Source of the DNA: Thermoplasmata archaeon
GTDB lineage: Archaea > Thermoplasmatota > Thermoplasmata > Lutacidiplasmatales > UBA184
Direction: 5' to 3'
Length of the DNA: 16,279 bases
NCBI GenBank assembly: GCA_021828085.1
Contig: JAKATE010000032.1
Coordinates: 1-16,279, forward strand
Below, piece by piece: positions 7,978-14,807 of the stretch; within the stretch, counting starts at the first letter, position 1, and every line of letters begins with the position of its first letter. The translations under genes and the position numbers were made by a program. The notes under the pieces are model-generated. The model saw only the letters and a program-made list of their open reading frames with translations. It was not told the DNA's origin and made no database searches.

Positions 7978-9977
7978 TCACGGCGGGCTCGGCGGGGCTC
8001 CTCCTGGCCCTGGTCCTCTTCTTCGCGGCCGCACCCATCGCCCTGGCGTCGCGCCGGGCCGCGTATGCGACCCTCGCCGGGGCGAGCCTCGTCTGGGTGG
8101 GGGTCTCCCTCCTCGCTCTCCTCCACGGTCCGTTCACCCCCCTGAGCTATACCGGACCCTTCGGCGAGCCGGAAGGGCTCGGGCTCGATGCGCTCTCCGG
8201 CTTCTTCGGGCTCGTCGCAGGCCTCGTCTGGGCCGGCGTGTCCGTCTACTCCCTCGAGTACGACGACCGGCCCGGGCCCGGCCTCGCCATGGGTTTCGCC
8301 CTCACCCTGGGCTCCATCGCCCTCCTCCTCGCCTCCAGCAGCTTCGTCCTCTTCCTGGCGGCGTGGGAGGGGATGACCCTGGCCTCCTTCTGGATGATCC
8401 TCGAAGCGGCCGGACCGGCGGAGCGGGTCCGGTCGGCCGGGTTCGTCTTCCTCGCCTTTGGCGAGGGGAGCACGCTCCTGCTCGCCCTCGCGGCCGCCGG
8501 ATTGTACGCCGGCTCCGGCTCGTTCTCCCTCCTCCACTCCAGCGCCGGACCGTACGCTTCGCTGGTCTTCCTCGCGGCCCTGGTCGGCTTCGGTCTCAAG
8601 ATGGGGATCGCCCCCTTCCACATGAGCGAATGGCTTCCCATTGCCCACTCCTCCGCCCCGTCCAATGCCTCCGCGGTGCTCAGCGCCACGCTCACCCTGG
8701 CGGGGACCTACGGGCTCTTCCGTGTCCTCTCCCTCCTCCCCGTCGGGCCCTCCTGGTGGGGAGCGCTCGTCCTGTCCGTCGGGGCGGTCTCCGCGCTCCT
8801 GGGGGCGCTCTTCGCCTCTGTGAGCGAGCACCTCAAGGGGCTCCCGGCGTACAGCACGATAGAGAACAACGGGCTCATCCTGGTCGCCCTCGGGGTCGCC
8901 CTCATCGCACGCACCTCGGGCCTGACCGAACTGTTCACCTTCGCACTCTTCGCCGCGCTCTTCCAGGCGCTCGTCCATGCCGTGGCCAAGGGAGCGCTCT
9001 TCCTCCTCTCCGGTTACCTCGAGCATCGCTCCCGCACCTTCGACCTGAACCGGGTCGACGGCCGGGGGAAGTCCGGCGATCCCGCCGCCTTCGGCGGAGG
9101 GCTCGTCGCCGCCCTGAGCTTCGCCGCCGCCCCTCCCCTGGCCGGGTTCGTCAGCGAGTGGATGATCCTGGAGGCGCTCTTCCAGTCCTACCGCTTCCCA
9201 GGGCCGGAGCTCGAGTTCCTGGGACTCCTGGCGGGGGCGGCGGTCGCCCTCTCCGCGGGCCTCGCGCTCATCGCCATGACGAAGCTCGCGGGTTTCGGCC
9301 TCCTGTGGAACCCGAGAGCCCGGCTCAGCCCCCGGCGTCCCTCCGGCCTCGGGGCGGCCATCGCGGCCCTCGCGGCGCTGGTGGTCGGGTTCGGGATCTT
9401 CGCCCCATGGATCCTGGGGTTCTTGCGGCCGGCGGCCGAGAACTTCGCCCATGCATCCCTGGCCGCGCCGGTGGGGCAACTGCTCTCCCTCCCGGCAGGA
9501 TGGTCGATCCTCTCCGGGAGCCCCTTCGGCATCCTCTCCCCCCCCGCGCTCCCTCTCGCCCTGGGGTTGGGGGTGCTGGCGGCGATCGCCTACTGGGCGA
9601 TGGGCGGGAGCTCGCGGTATCGCCGAGTCCCCCTCTGGAGCACCGGTCAGCCCGGCGGGATCCCGGGAACCACCTACAGTGCGTTCGCCTACAGCACGGG
9701 CATCCGGCTCATGCTGAGCTCCCTCCTGGGCACCCGGGAGGTCCGCCGTCGCGCCGGCGGGCGCCTCTCCGCCGAGATCGCCACCCCCGAGGTGTACGAC
9801 GTCGAGCTCGAGGTCCTCGACCTGTTCAAGTTCGTCTACGACGCGCTCGCACGAGCCGGACTGGTCTTCTCCGATGCCCTCAAGGAGCTCATCATGCCGG
9901 GCCGCCCCGGGCGATATCTGGCCTACATCCTCCTCGTGACCCTCGGGGTGCTCGTCTATCTCGCGCTCGTGTTCTGA
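7974..9977 (+). CDS. hyfB: HyfB-like antiporter-type membrane subunit
   Basis: The 667-residue protein is close to HyfB length (E. coli 672 aa). It starts at ATG 7974, overlapping the HyfI TGA. The antiporter-like core shows E132 in 'AAWEGMTLASFW', K209 in 'GFGLKMGIAPFH', 'WLPIAHSSAPSNASAVLS', and 'HAVAKGALFLLSGYLEHRSRTFDLNRVDG'. The C-terminal extension 'LWSTGQPGGIPGTTYSAFAYSTG' is the HyfB/EchA version of the 'W-x-C-G-x-P...Q-Y-T-A-x-G-F' motif, with Thr in place of Cys, followed by a final membrane helix. The loop 'FHMSEWLP' appears to contain two extra residues compared with the common H-x-W-L-P. It is the second ion-pumping module. HyfB usually heads such operons; here it is last. It ends 6 nt before the convergent UspA gene. 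Confidence 0.92.
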   Translation: MITAGSAGLLLALVLFFAAAPIALASRRAAYATLAGASLVWVGVSLLALLHGPFTPLSYTGPFGEPEGLGLDALSGFFGLVAGLVWAGVSVYSLEYDDRPGPGLAMGFALTLGSIALLLASSSFVLFLAAWEGMTLASFWMILEAAGPAERVRSAGFVFLAFGEGSTLLLALAAAGLYAGSGSFSLLHSSAGPYASLVFLAALVGFGLKMGIAPFHMSEWLPIAHSSAPSNASAVLSATLTLAGTYGLFRVLSLLPVGPSWWGALVLSVGAVSALLGALFASVSEHLKGLPAYSTIENNGLILVALGVALIARTSGLTELFTFALFAALFQALVHAVAKGALFLLSGYLEHRSRTFDLNRVDGRGKSGDPAAFGGGLVAALSFAAAPPLAGFVSEWMILEALFQSYRFPGPELEFLGLLAGAAVALSAGLALIAMTKLAGFGLLWNPRARLSPRRPSGLGAAIAALAALVVGFGIFAPWILGFLRPAAENFAHASLAAPVGQLLSLPAGWSILSGSPFGILSPPALPLALGLGVLAAIAYWAMGGSSRYRRVPLWSTGQPGGIPGTTYSAFAYSTGIRLMLSSLLGTREVRRRAGGRLSAEIATPEVYDVELEVLDLFKFVYDALARAGLVFSDALKELIMPGRPGRYLAYILLVTLGVLVYLALVF

Positions 9978-9983
9978 GGAGGT

Positions 9984-10415
9984 TCAAGGCACCACCGTGA
10001 CGGGAACCTTCGAGTGCGTCACGACCTGGGTGGAGACCGAGCCGAGGAGGGCACGGCCGGCCAGGGAGAGCCCCCGGGTCCCCACGAGGATGACCCCGGC
10101 CCGGAGCTCCTCGGCCAGGGTCAGGATCGCCTCCCCCGGGGGGGTTTCGCGCACGACGGGAAGCACCCGGACCCCCAGGGCCGCCCCCCGGAGCCTGAGC
10201 TCCTCGAAGGCGGACTCCACTGCCGTACGGACCGTGCCGGATTCCTCTTCGGTCACCGGCTCGGCGCGCTCGATGGGGCCCTGGGAGGCGTAGACCAGGT
10301 AGACCTCGCTCCCGAGACGCTCGGCCAGCCCCAGGGCCAGGAGCGCCGCCCTCTCCGAGGAAGGGGAGCCGTCGAACCCGACCACGATCGGGGCCGCCCC
10401 GATCGGGAGGATCAA
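9984..10415 (-). CDS. UspA-type universal stress protein (ATP-binding class)
   Basis: The 143-residue product has a single Usp domain: 'PIVVGFDGSPSSERAALLALGLAERLGSEVYLVYA' at the N-terminus, then 'AEELRAGVILVGTRG'. The ATP-binding motif is complete: G-TR-G, nine residues, then G-S (G-x2-G-x9-G-S) in 'GTRGLSLAGRALLGSVSTQVV'. The end 'HSKVPVTVVP' is canonical. The reading frame continues upstream to 10721, but that part lies over another gene. The start is most likely TTG at 10415, which overlaps the upstream gene's stop (TTGA), giving an N-terminus eight residues before the first β-strand. Usp proteins bind ATP/AMP and tune stress responses. It is translationally coupled to the 10412-10858 gene and convergent with the membrane-complex operon, which it might modulate only by speculation. 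Confidence 0.88.
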   Translation of the reverse strand: MILPIGAAPIVVGFDGSPSSERAALLALGLAERLGSEVYLVYASQGPIERAEPVTEEESGTVRTAVESAFEELRLRGAALGVRVLPVVRETPPGEAILTLAEELRAGVILVGTRGLSLAGRALLGSVSTQVVTHSKVPVTVVP

Positions 10416-10858
10416 CGGTCCCCCTCCCGGGGTCCTGAGGGGAGGTAGCGCTCCGTCGTCCCGCGTTCCTCCTTCCCGGTGGCGAAGACCTCCTTCGCTC
10501 CCCAAGTCCGGCCCATCGCCTCGAGGGCCCGGACCCGGCGAGAGAGTAGGGCGTTGTCCCGGAAATACTCTGAGGCGAGGAAGCGCAATCGGGCGTACTG
10601 CTCCGCGAGGGAGGCGAGCTGGCGGGCCAGTTCGTGGATCCGTTCCTCCCCGCCGGCGCGGGAGGGCGTCGGTGCTTCCTTCGAAGGGCGGGGGAGGAGA
10701 GGGAGGAGACCGGTGATCCACGCCCAGAAGCCGATCGGTCCGACGTGAGCGACGTCCAAGTACGGCTCTAACTCCCTCCGAACCTCTACCGGGGGAGCCC
10801 AGTCCTCCTCCCCCGTCGGTTCGATCTCCTTCGGCACCGTTCCCTCCGAAGGGGTCAT
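10412..10858 (-). CDS. Hypothetical protein with hydrophobic segment and coiled coil
   Basis: The 148-residue product (from ATG 10858) is not one I recognise. Residues 1-35 are acidic and Pro-rich. Residues 39-55 are hydrophobic ('VGPIGFWAWITGLLPLL') and could be a membrane-associated or re-entrant segment. Residues ~70-118 form a predicted coiled coil ('ELARQLASLAEQYARLR...LLSRRVRALEAMG'). The tail is charged. An in-frame GTG at 10903 would add 15 residues; a GGAGGG lies 16 nt before the ATG, so the start is uncertain. Its stop overlaps the UspA start (TTGA), so the two are translated together, which suggests a shared stress or membrane role. Compositional fit to the genome is good. It may be lineage-specific. 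Confidence 0.65.
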   Translation of the reverse strand: MTPSEGTVPKEIEPTGEEDWAPPVEVRRELEPYLDVAHVGPIGFWAWITGLLPLLPRPSKEAPTPSRAGGEERIHELARQLASLAEQYARLRFLASEYFRDNALLSRRVRALEAMGRTWGAKEVFATGKEERGTTERYLPSGPREGDR

Positions 10859-10929
10859 TGGCCCGGAGGCGGTTCCCTCCGCAAGGAGGATGGCTGACCC
10901 CACAGCCAGTGGAGGGAGACCCGCCCGGA

Positions 10930-10937
10930 GGTTAAGG
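10930..10937 (-). promoter_or_regulatory. Weak A-box candidate upstream of the coiled-coil/UspA pair
   Basis: CCTTAACC (minus strand) is the only AT-containing patch upstream of the 10412-10858 gene. It would place transcription start near 10908, giving a leader of about 50 nt for ATG 10858 or an almost leaderless GTG 10903. The same patch read on the plus strand could serve an RNA running into 10938-11305. Weak match. Confidence 0.2.
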
Positions 10938-11305
10938 CCTAGCCTTCCCGGGAACCGGTGCCGCGGTGGCCGTCCCGGACGAACATCGGGGTCGGCTTAC
11001 CTCCGCGAGCGTCCATCCACCCAGCGGCCCCTTCCGATGGGAGGGCTCCCGGGCCACTTGGTTCCAGCGGCGCGCGTACGAACGCCCCCAACCCGGTGGG
11101 TCCAAGGAAGCGTTCGGGACGGAGCCGCCTTTGCTCGAGCCTCCAAGTGCTCCCGAGCGCCCTTTGCCAGGGTTCTCGAGCCCCGACACCGAGAGCAAGA
11201 GGAACCGCGCCGTGCCCTACGGTGGGCGCAGAAGTGCGGTCCCTCTAACCTCAACGACCCTGTCCGACCCGCACGATTGGCCACCGCAGCTTCGGCGAAG
11301 CTAGG
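10938..11305. ncRNA. Candidate structured RNA in a 540-nt gene-free stretch
   Basis: Between 10904 and 11444 no frame gives a protein with recognisable motifs. Instead there are nested complementary segments: CCTAG 10938-10942 with CTAGG 11301-11305; GCGGTGGCC 10963-10971 with GGCCACCGC 11279-11287 (9 bp, perfect); CGGAC 10976-10980 with GTCCG 11262-11266. Inside are local hairpins: GAACGC 11080-11085 with GCGTTC 11110-11115, and a 10-bp stem 11199-11208 with 11236-11245 (one A·C on plus, G·U on minus). AGCTTC/GAAGCT (11288-11302) is a further hairpin. Length and nesting resemble RNase P or SRP RNA. However, I do not find ACAGAA, GGAAA-type or UGUAA/GGAA-AGCAG signatures on either strand, so the class and strand stay open. 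No T-rich terminator is evident. Confidence 0.35.
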
Positions 11306-11370
11306 AACCCCAGTGGCTCGGTACGCCCCCTGGCCGACCCGACCTCCCAGCCTCGCCGCCACTCAGGGAG

Positions 11371-11392
11371 GGCCAGGCCCTCAAGCCTGGCC
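11371..11392. repeat. Perfect inverted repeat (8-bp stem hairpin)
   Basis: GGCCAGGC and GCCTGGCC flank a 6-nt loop (CCTCAA on plus). It lies about 55 nt beyond the stop of the metallo-hydrolase gene. A second inverted repeat, GGAGCCG 11403-11409 with CGGCTCC 11432-11438, lies nearer that stop. Either could be a transcription-end structure for the minus-strand gene, but neither is followed by a T-run. An 11-nt direct repeat CTGGCCGACCC occurs at 11330-11340 and 11387-11397. Confidence 0.45.
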
Positions 11393-11444
11393 GACCCCCC
11401 GCGGAGCCGGGTCGGGGAGGAGGGCCGGGCTCGGCTCCACCCCT

Positions 11445-12155
11445 CTAACTCTCGAACTTGCCGCCGTACGCCTCGGCGCCCGCCTTCTTGAGGGCCTCCC
11501 GGCCTCCCTTCAGGACCGGCTCGCCGTGGTAGACGACGACGCTCTCCACGTCGAGCCCCGCGAGACGTCGGGCCGAGAGCGCGGCCATCTGCTGGGAGAA
11601 GGTGTACTGCGCGGCGCTCACCTGGAGCTTCCCGTCGATCACCATGAGCGAGTCGCCGGTGAAGAGGATCTTGCGGCTGGGGGCGTAGTAGGCCACGTGC
11701 CCGGGGGTGTGCCCCGGGGTGTGGTAGACGACCAGACCCTCGAAGGCGTCGACGCTGTCGCCGTCCTTGAGACGTTCGCTGACCGAAAAGGGCTCCTGGG
11801 GGAGCATCCCCGGGCCCTTGTAGACCGGGTCCTTCGCGATGAAGGAGGCCTCGAGCCAGTGGGCGAAGGTCTTCGCCCCGGTCTTCTCGGCGAGCACCTT
11901 GAGGTTGCCGGTGTGGTCCAAGTGGAGATGGGTGATCAGGATCCGCTTGATCGCGGAGAGGCCCACCTTCTGCGAGCGGCAGAACTGCTCCACCTCGGCC
12001 ACCATGTCCCGGGGGACCATCCCCTTCGGGAGCCCGGTGTCCAGCAGCGTGTACCCGCCCCCCTTGGCATCCTTGAGGACGATCACATTGGTGGCGTGCC
12101 GGAGCTCGGCGTTGGCCGGATCGAGCAGGAAGACCCCGGGAAGGATCTCGGTCAT
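11445..12155 (-). CDS. Metallo-beta-lactamase-fold hydrolase
   Basis: The 236-residue product is a complete MBL-fold protein. The metal-binding set is present: H76-x-H78-x-D80-H81 in 'ITHLHLDHTGN', H149 in 'HTPGHTPGH', D168 in 'FTGDSLM' and H210 in 'VVYHGEPV'. This can hold a dinuclear zinc or iron centre. 'TNVIVLKD' and 'LLDTGLP' start the first αβ half as in glyoxalase II-like and quorum-quenching-like subfamilies. No RNase-type β-CASP domain or fused flavodoxin/rubredoxin is present. The substrate cannot be told from sequence; thioester or lactone hydrolysis is possible. The start is ATG 12155, divergent from AlaX with 62 nt between them. An AT patch ~32 nt upstream suggests a near-leaderless transcript. 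Confidence 0.9.
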   Translation of the reverse strand: MTEILPGVFLLDPANAELRHATNVIVLKDAKGGGYTLLDTGLPKGMVPRDMVAEVEQFCRSQKVGLSAIKRILITHLHLDHTGNLKVLAEKTGAKTFAHWLEASFIAKDPVYKGPGMLPQEPFSVSERLKDGDSVDAFEGLVVYHTPGHTPGHVAYYAPSRKILFTGDSLMVIDGKLQVSAAQYTFSQQMAALSARRLAGLDVESVVVYHGEPVLKGGREALKKAGAEAYGGKFES

Positions 12156-12184
12156 GCCCGTCCGTAGGGCGGAGACCCCTTGAG

Positions 12185-12192
12185 CTTTTTCC
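12185..12192. promoter_or_regulatory. Possible shared A-box between MBL hydrolase and AlaX
   Basis: CTTTTTCC (plus) / GGAAAAAG (minus) is the only AT-rich patch in the 62-nt divergent region. It is centred about 30 nt from the ATG of each gene (12155 minus, 12218 plus). One box cannot be oriented for both by sequence alone, and the match to consensus is poor. Confidence 0.25.
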
Positions 12193-12217
12193 GCACCGGG
12201 AGCTCGGCGGCCCGACC

Positions 12218-12961
12218 ATGAGCGACAGCGCGCTCTACCTGACCGATGCCTACCTGCGGGAGTTCGACAGCCGGGTCGTCCGTTCCTCCCCCGGGGAGGT
12301 CGTCCTGGAGTCCACCGCCTTCTACCCCCAGGGGGGTGGGCAGCCGTTCGATCAGGGCTCGCTGCTCTACGGCGACGGCCGGCGATTCAACGTGGAGGCC
12401 GTGGAGAAGTCCGAGGGGGGGATCGTACACCGCGGTTCGGGGGAAGCCCCCGGGCCTGGGAGCCAGGTCCGGGGAGTCCTCGACTGGTCCCGGCGCTATG
12501 CCCACATGCGCTACCACACCTGCCTTCACATCCTGAGCGGCGTGGTCTTCCGGAACTTCGGGAGCGTCATCACGGGCGGCCAGATCTACCAGGACCGCGC
12601 CCGGATGGACCTCAGCCTTCCGGATCTCTCCCGCGAGCGCATGGAGGAGGTCCTTCTCGAGATGAACCGGGTGGTGGAGGAGGACCACCCGATCCACGTG
12701 CGATTCCTCTCCCGGGCCGAGGCCGAGCGCGACCCCACCCTGGTGCGCGTCGCCCGTGAGCTCCTGCCGAACCTCGAGACCATCCGCCTCATCGACATCG
12801 AGGGGTTCGACGTCCAGGCCGACGGGGGGACCCACGTCCGTTCCACCCGGGAGGTGGGTCGGGTCACCCTCCAGAAGTTCGAGAACAAGGGCTCGAAGAA
12901 CAAGCGGCTCTATCTCACAGTGGAACCGGCAGCTCCTTCCTCGAGCGGGTCCGGTTCCTGA
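12218..12961 (+). CDS. alaX: AlaX-type alanyl-tRNA editing protein
   Basis: The 247-residue product matches stand-alone AlaX proteins, which hydrolyse mischarged Ser- or Gly-tRNA(Ala) in trans and so protect translation accuracy. The N-terminal β-barrel has 'VLESTAFYPQGGGQPFDQG' (residues 30-47). The catalytic Zn site is H100-TCL-H104 and H206 in 'QADGGTHVRSTREVGRV'. In AlaRS the residue before GGTH is Cys; here it is D202, a form I associate with archaeal AlaX-M proteins. No aminoacylation domain is present. Length fits the AlaX-M class (N-terminal domain plus editing domain, ~215-250 aa). The 3' end overlaps the convergent HD-domain gene by 52 nt. Divergent from the MBL hydrolase. Confidence 0.93.
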   Translation: MSDSALYLTDAYLREFDSRVVRSSPGEVVLESTAFYPQGGGQPFDQGSLLYGDGRRFNVEAVEKSEGGIVHRGSGEAPGPGSQVRGVLDWSRRYAHMRYHTCLHILSGVVFRNFGSVITGGQIYQDRARMDLSLPDLSRERMEEVLLEMNRVVEEDHPIHVRFLSRAEAERDPTLVRVARELLPNLETIRLIDIEGFDVQADGGTHVRSTREVGRVTLQKFENKGSKNKRLYLTVEPAAPSSSGSGS

Positions 12962-13563
12962 AGGACCCGCTCGAGCGCGGTGAGACCCTCCCCCAGCGCT
13001 CGAGTGAGCCGGGGCGGCTCGGGGTCCACTGCGCGGCGTTCCCGTACCGCCGCGATCCAGCGGGAGGTCTGCTCGCGGAACGCGCGGCGCCGCTCGGCGC
13101 TCCAGGGAGCGGCGGCCATGTCGAGCAGGTTGTCCCAGCGGTCGCAGACCTTCACCAGGACCGCCTCCCAGGGCTGTCCCGCGAGGCTCCTAAGGAGGAA
13201 GGCGGTCTTGGTCGAGAGAGGCACGCCCTCCCCGTGCGCCTCGGGGGGGAGGGTGAGCGACTCGACCCAGGAGAGGACCCGGGGACCGAAGCGGCTCCCG
13301 ATCTCCTCCGCGGTGGCGTCGGTGTCCTCGAGGACGTCGTGGAGCAGGGCGGTCGCCAGGACCTCCGGGTCCTCGATCCCGAGGCGGGTCACCAAGAGCC
13401 GGAGCACCGCCACGGGATGGACCAGGTACGGCGTACGTCCGTCCTTTCGTGTCTGACGGCCGTGCGCCCGGAGGGCGAACTCCATCGCCGCGACGACCCG
13501 GGCATCGGTGGCCCCCATATCCCGGGCGAGGACCGGGAGGTCTTGAGATTCCCCCTGGCTCAA
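12910..13563 (-). CDS. HD-domain (p)ppGpp hydrolase-like protein (MESH1/RelA-SpoT HD type)
   Basis: The 217-residue product carries the metal-dependent HD hydrolase core of the RelA/SpoT–MESH1 family. Visible motifs are 'ALRAHGRQTRKDGRTPYLVHPVAVLRLL' (H49), 'ALLHDVLEDTDATAEEI' (H75-D76, E79-D80) and 'VKVCDRWDNLLDM' (D141, N145). There is no synthetase or TGS/ACT domain, so it is a small alarmone hydrolase-like enzyme: (p)ppGpp or an NADPH-type substrate is possible. The start TTG 13563 overlaps the stop of the upstream coiled-coil gene (TTGA); the alternative ATG 13518 gives 202 residues and still includes all motifs. The C-terminus overlaps the AlaX 3' end by 52 nt. The two-gene order implies cotranscription with the coiled-coil protein. 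Confidence 0.87.
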   Translation of the reverse strand: MSQGESQDLPVLARDMGATDARVVAAMEFALRAHGRQTRKDGRTPYLVHPVAVLRLLVTRLGIEDPEVLATALLHDVLEDTDATAEEIGSRFGPRVLSWVESLTLPPEAHGEGVPLSTKTAFLLRSLAGQPWEAVLVKVCDRWDNLLDMAAAPWSAERRRAFREQTSRWIAAVRERRAVDPEPPRLTRALGEGLTALERVLQEPDPLEEGAAGSTVR

Positions 13564-14615
13564 CTGGCGGGCCGGTCGGCCCCGTTCTCGGGCCCGTGGG
13601 CCGTCACGTGGGCCCGGAGCGCCTCCCGGGCCCGGGCGAGCCGCTCGCGCTGCTCGCGGACCCGGGCCTCGGCCTCGCTGAGCGCCGCCTCGTGGCTGCC
13701 CAGGAGGTCCGCGTGGGAGAGGAGCGCGCTCTCGTGCTCGGCGAGGGCCTTGCGTCGCGTCTCCAGGTCCTCCTCGGCCTTCTCGAGCTCCGCCTCCGCG
13801 CCCGAGAGTTCCTCGGCGCGGCGGTCGAGGTCCTCGGCGCGCTGCGAGGAGAGCTTCTCGCGTCGCTCGAACTCCACGCGGCGCTCGGAGAGCTCCTGCT
13901 CCCTCGCGGTAAGATCGCGCTCGCGCTGGTCGAGCTGGCCCAGGCGCTCCCGGAGGTCCTTCAGGACGGACTCGTGCTCCTCCACCCTCCGGGCCTGTTC
14001 CTCAGCGAGGGCGTGGCGACCCTGGTTGAGCTGCTCCTCCATCTCGGCGAGCTCGCGCTCCTTCGCGGCGAGCCGCTCCTCGCTGGCCCGGGCCGACTCC
14101 TCGCGGGAGGCGACGGACTCCCGCCGTTCCTTGAGCTGCTTGAGCTGGTCCTCCATCTCGGAGCGCTGAGCCTTCCAGTGCTCCTGCTCGGCCTGGATGC
14201 GCTCGCGGGCCTTGGCGAGCTCCTCAGCGGTGTTCTCCACGACCCCCGCCTCGGCCAGGCGCTGCTCCTTCTCGGCGATGACCGCTTCCCGGCGGTCCAG
14301 GGCACGTTCCCGGCGCTCGGAGTTCCGAAGGTGCTCCTCCCAGGCCTTCTGCTGCTCGGCTAGCTCGCGGAACTTCAGCACGAGCTCCTTTCCCTTTTCC
14401 AGAAGAGCGGCCTCCCGGGCCTCCAGGTCGGTGAGCCGACCCGAAGGAGCGGACGCGCGGGGACGGGGCGCGGGAGCCTTCCGGGGCGCCGGACGGGGGG
14501 CCGTACGGCTCCGGGGTCCCCTGGAGGTCCGGGCGGACCGGGAAGGGGGCGTTCGTGGCCGTCGGGCAGCGCTACGCGTCGAGGAGCGGTTCTCCTTCTT
14601 CGAGGAAGTGGGCAT
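13560..14615 (-). CDS. Long coiled-coil protein with basic disordered N-terminus
   Basis: The 351-residue product starts at ATG 14615, preceded by GGAG at a 10-nt spacing. Residues ~1-60 are rich in Ser, Arg, Pro and Ala ('RKAPAPRPRASAPSG') and look disordered and nucleic-acid-friendly. From ~61 to ~340 it is one near-continuous α-helical coiled coil (E, R, A, L, Q; repeated 'LAERERxL'-like heptads such as 'ERRERALDRREAVIAEKEQRL'). No Cys, no membrane segment and no Walker motif, so it is not an SMC or Rad50 ATPase. The open frame extends to 15032 but that part is compositionally unlike the rest and lies on the antisense of the next gene. A cytoskeletal, chromatin or scaffold role is possible; no specific family recognised. 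Confidence 0.75.
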   Translation of the reverse strand: MPTSSKKENRSSTRSAARRPRTPPSRSARTSRGPRSRTAPRPAPRKAPAPRPRASAPSGRLTDLEAREAALLEKGKELVLKFRELAEQQKAWEEHLRNSERRERALDRREAVIAEKEQRLAEAGVVENTAEELAKARERIQAEQEHWKAQRSEMEDQLKQLKERRESVASREESARASEERLAAKERELAEMEEQLNQGRHALAEEQARRVEEHESVLKDLRERLGQLDQRERDLTAREQELSERRVEFERREKLSSQRAEDLDRRAEELSGAEAELEKAEEDLETRRKALAEHESALLSHADLLGSHEAALSEAEARVREQRERLARAREALRAHVTAHGPENGADRPAS

Positions 14616-14807
14616 TGCGCGTTCTCCGAATGAGGTCGCTCCTGCATGGACCGAAGGGGAGAAAAGGGATTCCTCGCACAGCCCATCCACTCCCCCTGAG
14701 GGGCGTACTCCGTGCCGGCGGTGAAGCGAACGCCTCACGGACCGGGATCCCCGCCGGAGGATCCGACGAGGGACGGCGGAAGGGGAGAGGGCGGGGAAGG
14801 GTAGGGG

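Noticed and set aside
7701..9479. 592-residue open frame on the minus strand
   Set aside because: Antisense shadow of HyfI/HyfB with repetitive Glu-Gly composition.
7412..10000. 862-residue open frame on the plus strand
   Set aside because: Out of frame with HyfI and HyfB, Arg/Pro-rich, and lacking any domain signature; both overlapped genes are well supported.
10416..10721. N-terminal extension of the UspA frame
   Set aside because: The extension overlaps the better supported 148-aa gene, and the Usp domain begins right after TTG 10415.
11191..11245. Resemblance of GAGAGCAA...ACCGC to a bacterial RNase P RNA conserved block
   Set aside because: The neighbouring universal blocks (GAGGAAAGTCC-like and ACAGAA-like) are missing at the expected distances on both strands, so I do not name it RNase P.
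10997..11362. 121-residue minus-strand open frame in the gene-free stretch
   Set aside because: Arg/Gly/Ala-rich with no motif, no ribosome site and no promoter; nested complementarity explains the sequence better.
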